This document shows positions 26,825 through 34,982 of a stretch of DNA of 64,000 bases, piece by piece (position 1 is the first letter of the stretch; each line of letters opens with the position of its first letter). Under the pieces are notes generated by a model, which did no database searches, was not told the DNA's origin, and saw only the letters and a list, made by a program, of their open reading frames with translations. Made by a program: the position numbers and the translations under genes. The stretch covers positions 1,407,501-1,471,500 of the forward strand of contig NZ_CP022998.1 of NCBI RefSeq assembly GCF_002277895.1. Direction: 5' to 3'. The stretch comes from Rhizobium sp. 11515TR (GTDB taxonomy: Bacteria; Pseudomonadota; Alphaproteobacteria; Rhizobiales; Rhizobiaceae).

Positions 26825-27454
26825 ATGGCCGAAACGGGCATTATCACCGGCGAAGATGGCAAGGACCGCTGCTTCTGGCACGGCAATCTGCCGGAATATC
26901 AGCGCTATCACGACGAGGAATGGGGTCGGCCTGTTGTCAATGACATCAGGCTCTTCGAGAAGATCTGCCTCGAAGGCTTCCAGTCAGGCCTGTCCTGGCT
27001 GACGATCCTGCGCAAGCGCGAGAATTTCCGCGCTGCTTTTGCGGGCTTCGATTTCGAGAAAGTCGCCAAGTTTGGCGAGGCGGATATCGAGCGCTGCCTC
27101 GCCGATGCCGGCATCATCCGCCATCGCGGCAAGATCGTTTCCACCATCAACAACGCTCGCCGCGCCATTGAGCTGCGCGACGAATTCGGTTCGCTCGCCC
27201 GCTATTTCTGGACCCATGAGCCGACCGCTGCCGAGCGCCCGGAGATCTTCGACCTTGCCCATCTTCGCGCCAATCCGACGACGGCGGCTTCGGTGCGGAT
27301 TTCGAAGGATCTGAAGAAACGCGGCTGGACCTTTGTCGGCCCGACCACAGTTTATGCCTTCATGCAGGCTATGGGCCTGGTCAACGACCACATCGAGGGC
27401 TGCTATTGCCGGAAAGAGGTGGAGGCGATGCGTTGCGCATTGGTGCGGCCGTGA
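26825..27454 (+). CDS. tag: DNA-3-methyladenine glycosylase I
   Basis: Removes 3-methyladenine from alkylated DNA in base-excision repair. The 209-residue protein has the Tag zinc-site residues near both ends (CFWHGNLPEYQRYHDEEWG, and NDHIEGCYC at the C-terminus) and the helix-hairpin core FEKICLEGFQSGLSWLTILRK with the purine-recognition Glu. The start is ATG 26825. The stop overlaps the next, exported gene, so the two are probably coexpressed. Confidence 0.94.
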   Translation: MAETGIITGEDGKDRCFWHGNLPEYQRYHDEEWGRPVVNDIRLFEKICLEGFQSGLSWLTILRKRENFRAAFAGFDFEKVAKFGEADIERCLADAGIIRHRGKIVSTINNARRAIELRDEFGSLARYFWTHEPTAAERPEIFDLAHLRANPTTAASVRISKDLKKRGWTFVGPTTVYAFMQAMGLVNDHIEGCYCRKEVEAMRCALVRP

Positions 27455-27978
27455 GAGGCGCAGCTTTCGGCCTTTCCCTCGCGATGCTTGCGTTCTTCGG
27501 TGGTGTCGTCGCCTATGCCCAATCCGACACCCAACAGCAGCAGCTGCCGCAGCTTGATCGCGGCGAAAAGATCGAGAAGCTCGGCTTTCCCGCCGTGCTC
27601 GAGAAGTTGACGGGCTGGACGAAGTTCGGCAAGGGCAAGGTCTACACACTGCCGCTGAAGAAGGGCCAGCATGTGCGGATCACCTTCAGTTCGAAAAGCA
27701 AATATGCCTATATGGCGATCTTCGACCTCTCGTCGAGCGAGGACGAATCCTTCTTCGGCACGGATGAAGACGGCAACACCGCCGACGTCACCGTCAATGA
27801 GGATACGACCTGGCTGATCAAGCCCTATTATTCGCGCGTCACGCGCCGGCGCGGTCTCGGTGCGCCATACGAGATCCTCATCGACCCCAATCCGCCGGCC
27901 GCCCAGCAGGCGCCGGCTGATCAGCAGAAGGATCAGGGACCGATGCTGTTTCCGCCGCGCTCGAAGCAGGGACAGTAA
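27433..27978 (+). CDS. Exported hypothetical protein overlapping tag
   Basis: A 181-residue protein with a signal peptide (LRIGAAVRGAAFGLSLAMLA to about VAYAQS) and a mature part of beta type (KVYTLPLKKGQHVRITF, then VNEDTTWLIKPYYS), ending in a Pro/Gln-rich tail. I do not recognise the family. I start at TTG 27433 because GGTGGAGG lies 7 nt before it; GTG 27451 would shorten the signal peptide and has no ribosome-binding site. The start lies inside the 3' end of tag, so translation is probably coupled. Confidence 0.7.
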   Translation: MRIGAAVRGAAFGLSLAMLAFFGGVVAYAQSDTQQQQLPQLDRGEKIEKLGFPAVLEKLTGWTKFGKGKVYTLPLKKGQHVRITFSSKSKYAYMAIFDLSSSEDESFFGTDEDGNTADVTVNEDTTWLIKPYYSRVTRRRGLGAPYEILIDPNPPAAQQAPADQQKDQGPMLFPPRSKQGQ

Positions 27979-27981
27979 GGG

Positions 27982-28686
27982 TTACTGCAACATTTCGATC
28001 ACGCCATGCAGCTCGCCGAGATGACCGATCTTGCGAAAACGCGGCGCTTCGGTCGGCTCCTCGACATGCTCGAACGACCATGTAAGCTCGTGCGGCACGA
28101 AGACGCCGTAGCTGCCGGCGGCAAGCGCCGGCACGATGTCCGATTTCAGCGAATTGCCGATCATCATCGCCCGTTCCGGTCCATCGCCCACCTTGGAAAA
28201 AATGCGGCGATAGGTCGACGCGTTCTTGTCCGAAACGATCTCGACCGCATCGAAGAGATCGCCGAGCCCGGATTGCGCAAGCTTGCGCTCTTGATCGAAA
28301 AGATCACCCTTCGTAATCAGTACCAGCAGGTATTTCCCCGATAGAGCTTCCAGCGTCTGACGCACATGCGGCAATGTTTCAACGGGATGGGCGAGGAGAT
28401 CGCGGCCGATATCGAGAATCTGCGCGATGACGGTCGATGGCACTTCGCCCTCCGTGATCTCGATGGCTGTTTCGATCATCGAGAGGGTAAAGCCTTTGAT
28501 GCCGAAGCCGTAGTGGCGAAGATTGCGCTTCTCCGCCTCCAACAGGCGTGCGGAGATGACGTCACGTGGGGCGTGATCGGCGAGTAGCTCGGTAAACTGC
28601 AGTTCGGTTAGCCGGTAGAACTGTTCGTTCTGCCAGAGCGTGTCGTCGGCATCGAAGCCGATCGTGGTTAGGGGACGTTGCGTCAT
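27982..28686 (-). CDS. HAD-superfamily hydrolase
   Basis: A 234-residue haloacid dehalogenase-fold phosphatase. Motif I is GFDADDTLW (nucleophile and acid Asp), motif II LVLITKGD, motif III the Lys in VEIVSDK, and motif IV MIGNSLKSDIVPA. The helical cap lies between residues 20 and 100. Start ATG 28686 (MTQRPLT) is my choice; ATG 28707 is possible. The substrate is unknown. It converges on the exported gene with 3 bp between stops. Confidence 0.86.
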   Translation of the reverse strand: MTQRPLTTIGFDADDTLWQNEQFYRLTELQFTELLADHAPRDVISARLLEAEKRNLRHYGFGIKGFTLSMIETAIEITEGEVPSTVIAQILDIGRDLLAHPVETLPHVRQTLEALSGKYLLVLITKGDLFDQERKLAQSGLGDLFDAVEIVSDKNASTYRRIFSKVGDGPERAMMIGNSLKSDIVPALAAGSYGVFVPHELTWSFEHVEEPTEAPRFRKIGHLGELHGVIEMLQ

Positions 28687-28989
28687 CGGTATGTCCGTTT
28701 TGCGCATCAAATAAAAACTGGAGTCTAATCCGCGTCCGGCCGGACGCAAGAGCTTGCGTCGGTCACCGCATCGTGATCGGTCGCAGGTCTCGCGTTGAAA
28801 TCGGTTTCCGGTGCATTATGTGCTTGTTGTCTCGATTGCCGCGGAGCTTGAGTCCGGCCTCGACGACCGTCTTATGACCTCCCCAGGGCAGCCCCGACTG
28901 CGGCTGTCGTGCCGAGGCCAATTCATAGCGAAAAGATAGCGTTCACCGGTCGGAAGAGTCTTCCGGCTGACCACAAGGGAATTTCTCCT
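28687..28989. other. Divergent intergenic region with overlapping palindromes
   Basis: 303 bp between the HAD gene and an aldo/keto reductase. Two perfect palindromes overlap: CGTCCGGCCGGACG (28733-28746) and GACGCAAG-AG-CTTGCGTC (28743-28760). They lie about 50-75 bp before the HAD start and may be an operator or a hairpin. No gene is seen. Confidence 0.45.
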
Positions 28990-30039
28990 ATGCGTTATAA
29001 CCAACTCGGCAATACCGGCCTGTTCGTCTCCGAACTTTGCTTGGGCACGATGACCTTCGGCGAAGCCAATCCCAACACTCCCTGGGGCTCGATCGCCGAT
29101 GTCGACCAGGCGCTGGCCGACAAGATCGTCGAAGGCTCGCTTGCCGCCGGCGTCAATTTCATCGACACCGCCGACGTCTATTCCTTCGGCAATTCCGAAA
29201 AGCTGCTCGGCCAGGCCCTGAAAAACCTCGGCATCCCCCGCAAGGATGTCGTTATCGCCACCAAGGTTTATGGCGTCATGGGCGAGAAGCCCAACGATCG
29301 CGGCGCCTCGCGTGGCCACATCATGGACTCGGTGCAGGCCAGCCTGGATCGTCTTCAGACCGATCATATCGATCTCTATCAGATCCATGGCACGGATATC
29401 GTGACACCGATCGACGAGACGCTGCGGGCGCTGGACGATCTCGTTTCGCGCGGTCTTGTGCGTTATGTCGGCGTTTCCAACTGGCAGGCCTGGCGCATCG
29501 CCAAGGCGCTCGGCATTTCCGAACGTCGCGGCTTTGCCCGCTTCGAGACGGTGCAGGCCTATTATTCCATCGCTGGCCGCGATCTGGAGCGTGAAATCGT
29601 GCCTGTCATGACCGAGGAAAAGCTCGGGCTCATGGTCTGGTCGCCGCTCGCCGGGGGCCTGCTCTCGGGCAAGTATGGTCCGGGCGCTCCCGGCAATGGC
29701 GAGGGGCGGCGTGCGAGCTTCGATTTTCCGCCCGTTGACAAGGACCGCGCCTGGGCCTGCGTTGCCGCCATGCGCGAAGTGGCGGAGAAGCACGGCTCCA
29801 GTGTCGCTACGGTGGCGCTTGCCTGGATCCTGGCAAAGCCCTTTGTCACCAGCATCATCATCGGCGCCAAGCGTCTCGACCAGCTGGATCAGAATCTGGC
29901 CGCCGTCCAGCTGAAGCTCGATGCCGACGATATGGCCAAGCTCGATGACGTCAGCGCGCTTGCGCCCGAATATCCCGGCTGGATGCTGGCCCGCCAGAGC
30001 GTCCAGCGCGTGCCGCAGCCCTTCGAGCCGAAGGCCTGA
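28990..30039 (+). CDS. Aldo/keto reductase
   Basis: A 349-residue NADPH-dependent AKR of the YajO/Tas-like group. The whole catalytic tetrad is visible: Asp and Tyr in FIDTADVYSFGNSE, Lys in VIATKVYG and His in DLYQIHGTD. The phosphate-binding C-terminal part (TSIIIGAKRLDQLDQNLAAV) is present. ATG 28990 follows AAGGGAATTTCTCC. The physiological substrate is unknown. The other AKR in the window (7823-8701) lacks the His. Confidence 0.9.
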   Translation: MRYNQLGNTGLFVSELCLGTMTFGEANPNTPWGSIADVDQALADKIVEGSLAAGVNFIDTADVYSFGNSEKLLGQALKNLGIPRKDVVIATKVYGVMGEKPNDRGASRGHIMDSVQASLDRLQTDHIDLYQIHGTDIVTPIDETLRALDDLVSRGLVRYVGVSNWQAWRIAKALGISERRGFARFETVQAYYSIAGRDLEREIVPVMTEEKLGLMVWSPLAGGLLSGKYGPGAPGNGEGRRASFDFPPVDKDRAWACVAAMREVAEKHGSSVATVALAWILAKPFVTSIIIGAKRLDQLDQNLAAVQLKLDADDMAKLDDVSALAPEYPGWMLARQSVQRVPQPFEPKA

Positions 30040-30087
30040 TATCCTGCAAAGCCGGGCCGCAGCTTCTAGCGGCGGCCCAGCTTTACG

Positions 30088-31113
30088 TCAAAGCTCGATG
30101 ACGATCTTGCCGAAGGGGCCGCGATCGAGGTGATCGAAGGCGGCGGACACCTCGTCGAGTGCATAGCGATGATCGATGACGGGCTTCAGTCCGATGCTGT
30201 CGACCGCATGCACGAAATCTTCAAGCGAGCGGCGATGGCCGACGCCGATGCCCTGTACCGTGGGGGACTTCAGCAGCAGCGGTGCCACCGGACCGGAGAT
30301 GTCGAAGCCCTCGATGACGCCGATGACGGATATTCGGCCATGCGGCGCCACTGCCTTCAGGGACTGGCCGAAATTCGGCCCGCCGGCGATTTCGATGATA
30401 TGGTCTATGCCTCGATCGTTGGTGAGGCGATAGACTTCCTCTACCCAATCGCCTTTGTTGCGGTCGATGCCATGATGAGCGCCGAGAGCCTTGGCCCGCT
30501 CGAGCTTTTCCGGTCCCGAGGAGGTCACGAAGACCTCGGCTCCCTGGGCCGCGGCGATCTGCAGGCCGAATAGCGCAACCCCGCCCGTTCCCTGCACCAA
30601 TACGCTATCACCGGGCTTGACCTTGCCGCGTTCCACCAGCGCGAACCATGCCGTGAGACCGGCGCAGGGCAGGGTGCTTGCCTCGGCATAATCAAGACTG
30701 TTCGGCGCGGATACGAGCCAATCTTGCGGCACGGAGATATATTCGGAGAGGACGCCGGCATAGAAACCGCCAAGCGTCTTGTAGGGAGGATTGCGGGCAT
30801 CGCCGAGCGGCTTGCCGTCGATCCAGCCGGGATGGAAGGTCGAAATGACCCGATCGCCCACGGAGAATCTGGTCACGTCGTCTCCGACCGCTTCGATCAC
30901 ACCTGCCATATCTGAGGCCGGCACGAAGGGAAATTGGATCGGCAGCCCCATGCCGGTCTCGCGCACAAGCTTGTCGCGATAGTTCAGCGAAACGGCTTTG
31001 ACTCGCACCAGCACTTCGCCGCGCGCCGGCTTGGGTACTGCCGTTTCCGTCAGATTCAAGGGAGCGCCGACGGCGATCGTCTCGAGGGTCCAACGCTTCA
31101 TGGTCTTCGTCAT
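30088..31113 (-). CDS. Zinc-independent MDR-family oxidoreductase
   Basis: A 341-residue medium-chain dehydrogenase/reductase. The GroES-like N-terminal domain has SLNYRDKLVRETGMG where zinc alcohol dehydrogenases have the catalytic Cys, so the catalytic zinc is absent; GDSVLVQGTGGVALFGLQIA binds NAD(P). It resembles quinone-oxidoreductase-like MDR enzymes. CAGGAGATC lies before two adjacent ATGs; the second (31113) has the better spacing. It is divergent from a LysR gene with a T-N11-A dyad between. Confidence 0.87.
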   Translation of the reverse strand: MTKTMKRWTLETIAVGAPLNLTETAVPKPARGEVLVRVKAVSLNYRDKLVRETGMGLPIQFPFVPASDMAGVIEAVGDDVTRFSVGDRVISTFHPGWIDGKPLGDARNPPYKTLGGFYAGVLSEYISVPQDWLVSAPNSLDYAEASTLPCAGLTAWFALVERGKVKPGDSVLVQGTGGVALFGLQIAAAQGAEVFVTSSGPEKLERAKALGAHHGIDRNKGDWVEEVYRLTNDRGIDHIIEIAGGPNFGQSLKAVAPHGRISVIGVIEGFDISGPVAPLLLKSPTVQGIGVGHRRSLEDFVHAVDSIGLKPVIDHRYALDEVSAAFDHLDRGPFGKIVIEL

Positions 31114-31168
31114 CATGATCTCCTGAGAGAAATTGGAAGCAATGGACCGAGCATATCGTTGCTTTCTG

Positions 31169-31183
31169 ATCGCCAGTGGCGAT
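31169..31183. promoter_or_regulatory. LysR-type T-N11-A dyad between MDR and LysR genes
   Basis: ATCGCCAGTGGCGAT is a perfect dyad with 7-nt arms, and 31170-31182 fits T-N11-A. It is 40 bp before the LysR start and 55 bp before the MDR start, as expected of a shared operator. Confidence 0.6.
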
Positions 31184-31223
31184 ATTATTTCCGCGTACTG
31201 GTTCCCCAAAGGAAGCAATCGTC

Positions 31224-32123
31224 ATGAATGACATGCTCAACGGCATTCCCGAATTCGTGGAGGCGGTCGAAGCCGGCGGCTTTTCGGCCGCGGCGACGCG
31301 CATGAATCTCTCCCGCTCGGCGATCGGCAAGACCATCGCCAAACTGGAGCGGCGCCTGAATGTGCGCCTGTTTCACCGCACCACCCGCATGCAGAGCCTC
31401 ACCGACGAGGGGCAAGCTTTTTACGAGCGCTGCCGCCGGGCGCTGGACGAGATACAGTCCGGCGAAGCCATGCTGGAATCGGGTAAGCGTGAGGTTATCG
31501 GACGTCTGCGCATCTCGATGCCTGTCCTTTTCGGTCGTCGCTGCTCTGCTCCGCTGCTGCTGGAATTGGCGCGTATCCACCCCAAACTCGAACTGGATCT
31601 TTCCTTCAGTGATCGCGTGGTCGATCTCTTCGACGAGGGCTTCGATCTCGCCATTCGCAACGGCGTGTTGCGGGACGAAACCGGCCTTGCCGCGCGCAAG
31701 ATCGCCCTCCATCGCATGACGCTATGTGCCTCGCCGGATTATCTTGCTGCAAGAGGTACGCCACAGATCATCGCCGATCTCGATAGCCACGATCTCGTCG
31801 TCTATGCGAGATCGGGGGAAGTCAAGCGATGGACCTTCCTGCAGGGCGATGGAGCGGCCGTCGACTATTTTCCGCAGACGCGGTTGCGTCTTGATGACCT
31901 GGAGGTCATTGCGGATGCGGCCACCGCGGGAATGGGCATTGCGTGGCTGCCCTGCTGGCTGGTGCGGGATTATGTGCGCGCCGGCAAGCTCATGCAGGTG
32001 CTCAATGTTTCCAGCCGGCCCGTCAACGTCTATGCCGTCTGGCCGCAGGTGCCGCAGCTTTCGCTCAAAATGCGCGTGGTCATCGACCTGCTCGCCGCGC
32101 GCCTGCCTGCAATCATGGACTGA
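31224..32123 (+). CDS. LysR-family regulator divergent from MDR oxidoreductase
   Basis: A 299-residue LysR regulator of the CrgA-like subgroup (MNDMLNGIPEFVEAVEAGGF; recognition helix MNLSRSAIGKTIAKLERRL). The effector domain begins near residue 92. AAAGGAAG precedes ATG 31224. The divergent oxidoreductase gene and the T-N11-A dyad make it the likely local regulator. The inducer is unknown. Confidence 0.9.
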   Translation: MNDMLNGIPEFVEAVEAGGFSAAATRMNLSRSAIGKTIAKLERRLNVRLFHRTTRMQSLTDEGQAFYERCRRALDEIQSGEAMLESGKREVIGRLRISMPVLFGRRCSAPLLLELARIHPKLELDLSFSDRVVDLFDEGFDLAIRNGVLRDETGLAARKIALHRMTLCASPDYLAARGTPQIIADLDSHDLVVYARSGEVKRWTFLQGDGAAVDYFPQTRLRLDDLEVIADAATAGMGIAWLPCWLVRDYVRAGKLMQVLNVSSRPVNVYAVWPQVPQLSLKMRVVIDLLAARLPAIMD

Positions 32124-32143
32124 GCATGTGACGATGCCTTCGG

Positions 32144-32440
32144 TTAGAGGAGCGCGCCCTCGGCAAATACCCGGTTCCAACGAAAGACCTTGACGGATTT
32201 GCGCAGGCCTGCTGCCGAGAATGGATCGTCCTTCACCAGACGATCGACGGCATCGGCGCTCTCCGCTTCCACGAGCCACAGGCCGCCGGCAAAAGCATCG
32301 CCTTCCCGGCTGAGTGGTCCTGCCGTCCTGATGGAAGCGGCATTCGCCTCCAGGAAGGCGAAGTGGCGCGGCAGATATTCCTTGCGGATCGCGGCGGCGT
32401 TTTGTTGATCGTCCTCGAACAGGACTGCGAATAGAGTCAT
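32144..32440 (-). CDS. YciI-family protein
   Basis: A 98-residue protein of the YciI/YCII dimeric alpha+beta barrel family: MTLFAVLFEDD, then HFAFLEANAASIRTAGPLS with the conserved His, and GGLWLVEAESADAVDRLVKDDPF. Such proteins are enzymes of uncertain function or stress-related. AAGGAG lies 6 nt before the second of two ATGs (32440), which I take as start. It is divergent from a LysR gene. Confidence 0.87.
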   Translation of the reverse strand: MTLFAVLFEDDQQNAAAIRKEYLPRHFAFLEANAASIRTAGPLSREGDAFAGGLWLVEAESADAVDRLVKDDPFSAAGLRKSVKVFRWNRVFAEGALL

Positions 32441-32453
32441 CGTCATCTCCTTG

Positions 32454-32467
32454 CTGGATATTTCCAG
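32454..32467. promoter_or_regulatory. Dyad in the YciI/LysR gap
   Basis: CTGGA-TATT-TCCAG has perfect 5-nt arms 13 bp before the YciI start. With the LysR start placed at 32525, it lies in an 84-bp shared regulatory region. Candidate only. Confidence 0.35.
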
Positions 32468-32524
32468 TCTATGACTGCAATAATGCCGACACACGCGGTA
32501 AGTTTGCCGTCAGGAGCTGCAAAA

Positions 32525-33409
32525 TTGCACGACGTCGATTGGAATGACCTGCGCCATCTTCTGACGCTCGCGCGGGGTGGATCCTTTGCAGCTGCCGGCA
32601 GGATGCTTGGCACGGATGCGACGACGGTCGGTCGCCGCCTGCGCGTCCTGGAGAAACGCCTCGGCACGACGCTGTTTGCGCGCGATGGAGGCGGCGCCCT
32701 ATCGCCGACGCCAGCGGGCGAGATCGCGGTGGCGAAGGCCGAGATGATCGAGGCCGAAGTCATGGCACTGTCGGGCGCGTTGGATGCGGCCGATCCCATG
32801 GCACTCGGCAAGGTACGCCTCACGGCGGCGCCATCCTTCATCAGCCGGCTGTTGATCCCCGCGCTGCCCAGCCTGCTGGCGCAACGTTCCGGCCTGCAAT
32901 TGGAACTTATCGGCGATTCCAGAAATCTCAATCTGACGCGGCGTGAGGCAGATATGGCGCTGCGCCTTGCAAGACCTGCCGATATGACAAACGGCAAAGT
33001 CCTCGCCAGGCGGATCGCGACACTTGACTATGCCGTCTATGTCGCTGCTGGGCAGGAGAGGCATGCGGAAGATTTGCCGTGGATCATCTATGAAGAGGCG
33101 ATGACGCATCTGCCGCATGCCCGCTGGATTGCCGCACAAGCGGAAAAGTCAGATCGTTCCAGCCCGCTTGCGGTCAACGATGCCGAGGCTCTACTGCAGG
33201 CCGCGGCTGCAGGACTAGGGCGTGCACTGCTGCCGAAAATCCTGGCCGAGAATGTGGGAGGTCTTTGCCACGTCGATAGCGGCGACAGCAATTTGCCGGT
33301 GCGAGAGATGTGGCTGCTGATGCATGCCGAGCTTCGTCCGCTCGTGCGCATTCGTGCCGTTTCCAATTGGTTGGATGGGATCTTCCGCCGTCCGCATCCG
33401 GAGCGTTGA
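32525..33409 (+). CDS. LysR-family regulator divergent from yciI
   Basis: A 294-residue LysR regulator, HDVDWNDLRHLLTLARGGSF at the start and GRMLGTDATTVGRRLRVLEKRLG as recognition region. I choose TTG 32525: AGGAG lies 8 nt upstream and the protein then begins as family members do. An ATG at 32471 would add 18 residues without a ribosome-binding site and leave only 30 bp to the divergent gene. The effector domain follows from about residue 85. Confidence 0.85.
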   Translation: MHDVDWNDLRHLLTLARGGSFAAAGRMLGTDATTVGRRLRVLEKRLGTTLFARDGGGALSPTPAGEIAVAKAEMIEAEVMALSGALDAADPMALGKVRLTAAPSFISRLLIPALPSLLAQRSGLQLELIGDSRNLNLTRREADMALRLARPADMTNGKVLARRIATLDYAVYVAAGQERHAEDLPWIIYEEAMTHLPHARWIAAQAEKSDRSSPLAVNDAEALLQAAAAGLGRALLPKILAENVGGLCHVDSGDSNLPVREMWLLMHAELRPLVRIRAVSNWLDGIFRRPHPER

Positions 33410-33448
33410 GAGAGGCGGCATGGATACCGCCTCTCATTATGGGGCGAA

Positions 33449-33817
33449 TTACTTTCCGTGCTTCTGCAGCCAGGCTTTCATTTCCTTGATCTCGGCTTCC
33501 TGCGCGGTAATGACGGCCTCCGCCAGTTTGCGCAGTTCGGAGTCCTTGCCATATTTCAGCTCCACCTTGGCCATGTCGATCGCACCCTGATGATGCGGGA
33601 TCATGCCGCGGACGAAATCCGCATCGACGTCGCCGCTGTAGTGGATCATCATGTCTTTGTGCATCTTGCCCATGGCATCGTTGAACGCCTTGCTGGAGGC
33701 GCTCTGGTCACCCATCGGCTTGCTCATGTCCATGCCCTTCATGTTGTCGGCAAAGGCTGGAAGGGTGAGGGCAAAAGCAAATACGCTGGCGAGGATCAGC
33801 GATCTTGAAGTAGTCAT
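33449..33817 (-). CDS. Exported DUF305 protein
   Basis: A 122-residue periplasmic protein: a signal peptide (to LPAFA, residue 23), then a Met-rich stretch ([12 protein letters not shown]) and the DUF305 core, [21 protein letters not shown] followed by [18 protein letters not shown]305 proteins are four-helix, ferritin-like in fold, and members such as CopM bind copper. The Met/His content fits metal binding. GGAGAGAATACCT precedes the ATG. It lies 71 bp after another exported Cys/Met-rich gene. Confidence 0.88.
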   Translation of the reverse strand: MTTSRSLILASVFAFALTLPAFADNMKGMDMSKPMGDQSASSKAFNDAMGKMHKDMMIHYSGDVDADFVRGMIPHHQGAIDMAKVELKYGKDSELRKLAEAVITAQEAEIKEMKAWLQKHGK

Positions 33818-33888
33818 AGGTATTCTCTCCGTTTCAGGACGGTATCAGATTTGAGCGGCAACGCTCGTCGATTGAATGCAGGAGATCG

Positions 33889-34260
33889 TCAGATGAAACG
33901 GGGAGGAGGTGCTGTCGGCTGCGGCATGGAACCAGCAAGACGCTGTCCGGGCTCCGGCGCCGGATAGGAGAAGGCGTGTTTGCCACCTTCGACCGCAAGG
34001 GTCGGCATCAAGGCAAAGCAGGCGGCGCAGGACGCCACATGCGCCATACCGCCGGCGCAAGGATTTTCCGGCTTCGTTTGCTGGGGCTCGCCCATGTTGC
34101 CGTGACCGGCCATGCCAGGCATATCGGTGATGCCATCATGTATGCTGGTGGTCGCCGGCAGGGACATGGCGGAAGCACAGACAGGGCAATTCGCCAGCGT
34201 CGGCATGGCACCATAGAGCAACCAGGCAATCAGCATTGTCAGGATCGCAAGCACACGCAT
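33889..34260 (-). CDS. Exported Cys/Met-rich hypothetical protein
   Basis: A 123-residue protein: signal peptide to about PTLA, then CPVCASAM, MPGMAGHGNMG, and CAGGMAHVASCAACFALMP. The cysteine pairs and Met/His clusters suggest metal (copper) handling or a DUF2946-like role; I am not sure of the family. ATG 34260 gives the proper signal peptide; the open frame upstream to 34485 is not family-like. It is upstream of the DUF305 gene on the same strand, probably in one operon. Confidence 0.65.
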   Translation of the reverse strand: MRVLAILTMLIAWLLYGAMPTLANCPVCASAMSLPATTSIHDGITDMPGMAGHGNMGEPQQTKPENPCAGGMAHVASCAACFALMPTLAVEGGKHAFSYPAPEPGQRLAGSMPQPTAPPPRFI

Positions 34261-34328
34261 GAACAGTAACCTAGCCGTGCAATCCGTGAAGGCAAGCGCG
34301 AATTGCATCCCAGGACACTGGAGGGCGA

Positions 34329-34856
34329 TCAAAGCAGCAGTTTGACTTCCCTGATGATTTCGATCGGCGGAAAGCGGATGCAATCCACCACATCGAAGGT
34401 GAGCGTAAACTGGGCTGGCGTTGCGGCCGCCCATCTCAGAGCCTCTGCCGCCGCGTTCGCCGGGATCTTCATCGCAATGGTGCAATGCGGCTGCCAGCGA
34501 TCCGGTCGGGAATGCTCATGACAAAGGGCAGGGTTGATCTCGTTATGAATGGCCCGGTGTATCCGTCTGAGCACATGATCATCGACAGGACGTGCCCAGA
34601 GCACCAGCATCTCGTTGGGGAAATGGCCGATCTCCGAAAACTCGACCGATAGCGGTGGCACCTTTGCAAAGGCCTTTTGAGCGGCGGCGACGAGCGAGGA
34701 AACGGGAATGTCTTCATAGACCACAAACGTCAGATGCGGCGGGTAGTTTAGCGCCTGCATCGATGGCGCGGTTTCGAACCGGCTCGCCTCCCGCCAGAGA
34801 TCGAGAACCGGAGCGGCGCTATTATCCGTGCATTTCAAAACGATTGCGTGTGGCAT
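34329..34856 (-). CDS. 2H phosphoesterase (2'-5' RNA ligase-like)
   Basis: A 175-residue protein of the 2H phosphoesterase superfamily. Both His-x-Thr motifs are present: HLTF near residue 41 and HCTI near 126. Members act on 2',3'-cyclic phosphates or 2'-5' bonds, but substrates are mostly unknown. The start is ATG 34856. The gene is monocistronic, facing away from hisS. Confidence 0.85.
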   Translation of the reverse strand: MPHAIVLKCTDNSAAPVLDLWREASRFETAPSMQALNYPPHLTFVVYEDIPVSSLVAAAQKAFAKVPPLSVEFSEIGHFPNEMLVLWARPVDDHVLRRIHRAIHNEINPALCHEHSRPDRWQPHCTIAMKIPANAAAEALRWAAATPAQFTLTFDVVDCIRFPPIEIIREVKLLL

Positions 34857-34982
34857 GGTTCCCTATGCTGCCTTCTCCGGCTTTTCTCGGTTTTGTCGGC
34901 CGCTAACATATAACAATCCTTGCCGCATTCGGCCCAATCCGCTAGTTAACCGCGACTGTTCCCATACCGGATTACCCTAGAG

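Noticed and set aside
3840-33409. Genomic island suggested by five LysR genes and many single enzymes
   Set aside because: No integrase, tRNA target, direct-repeat ends or clear change in base composition; such LysR-enzyme pairs are ordinary in rhizobial chromosomes.
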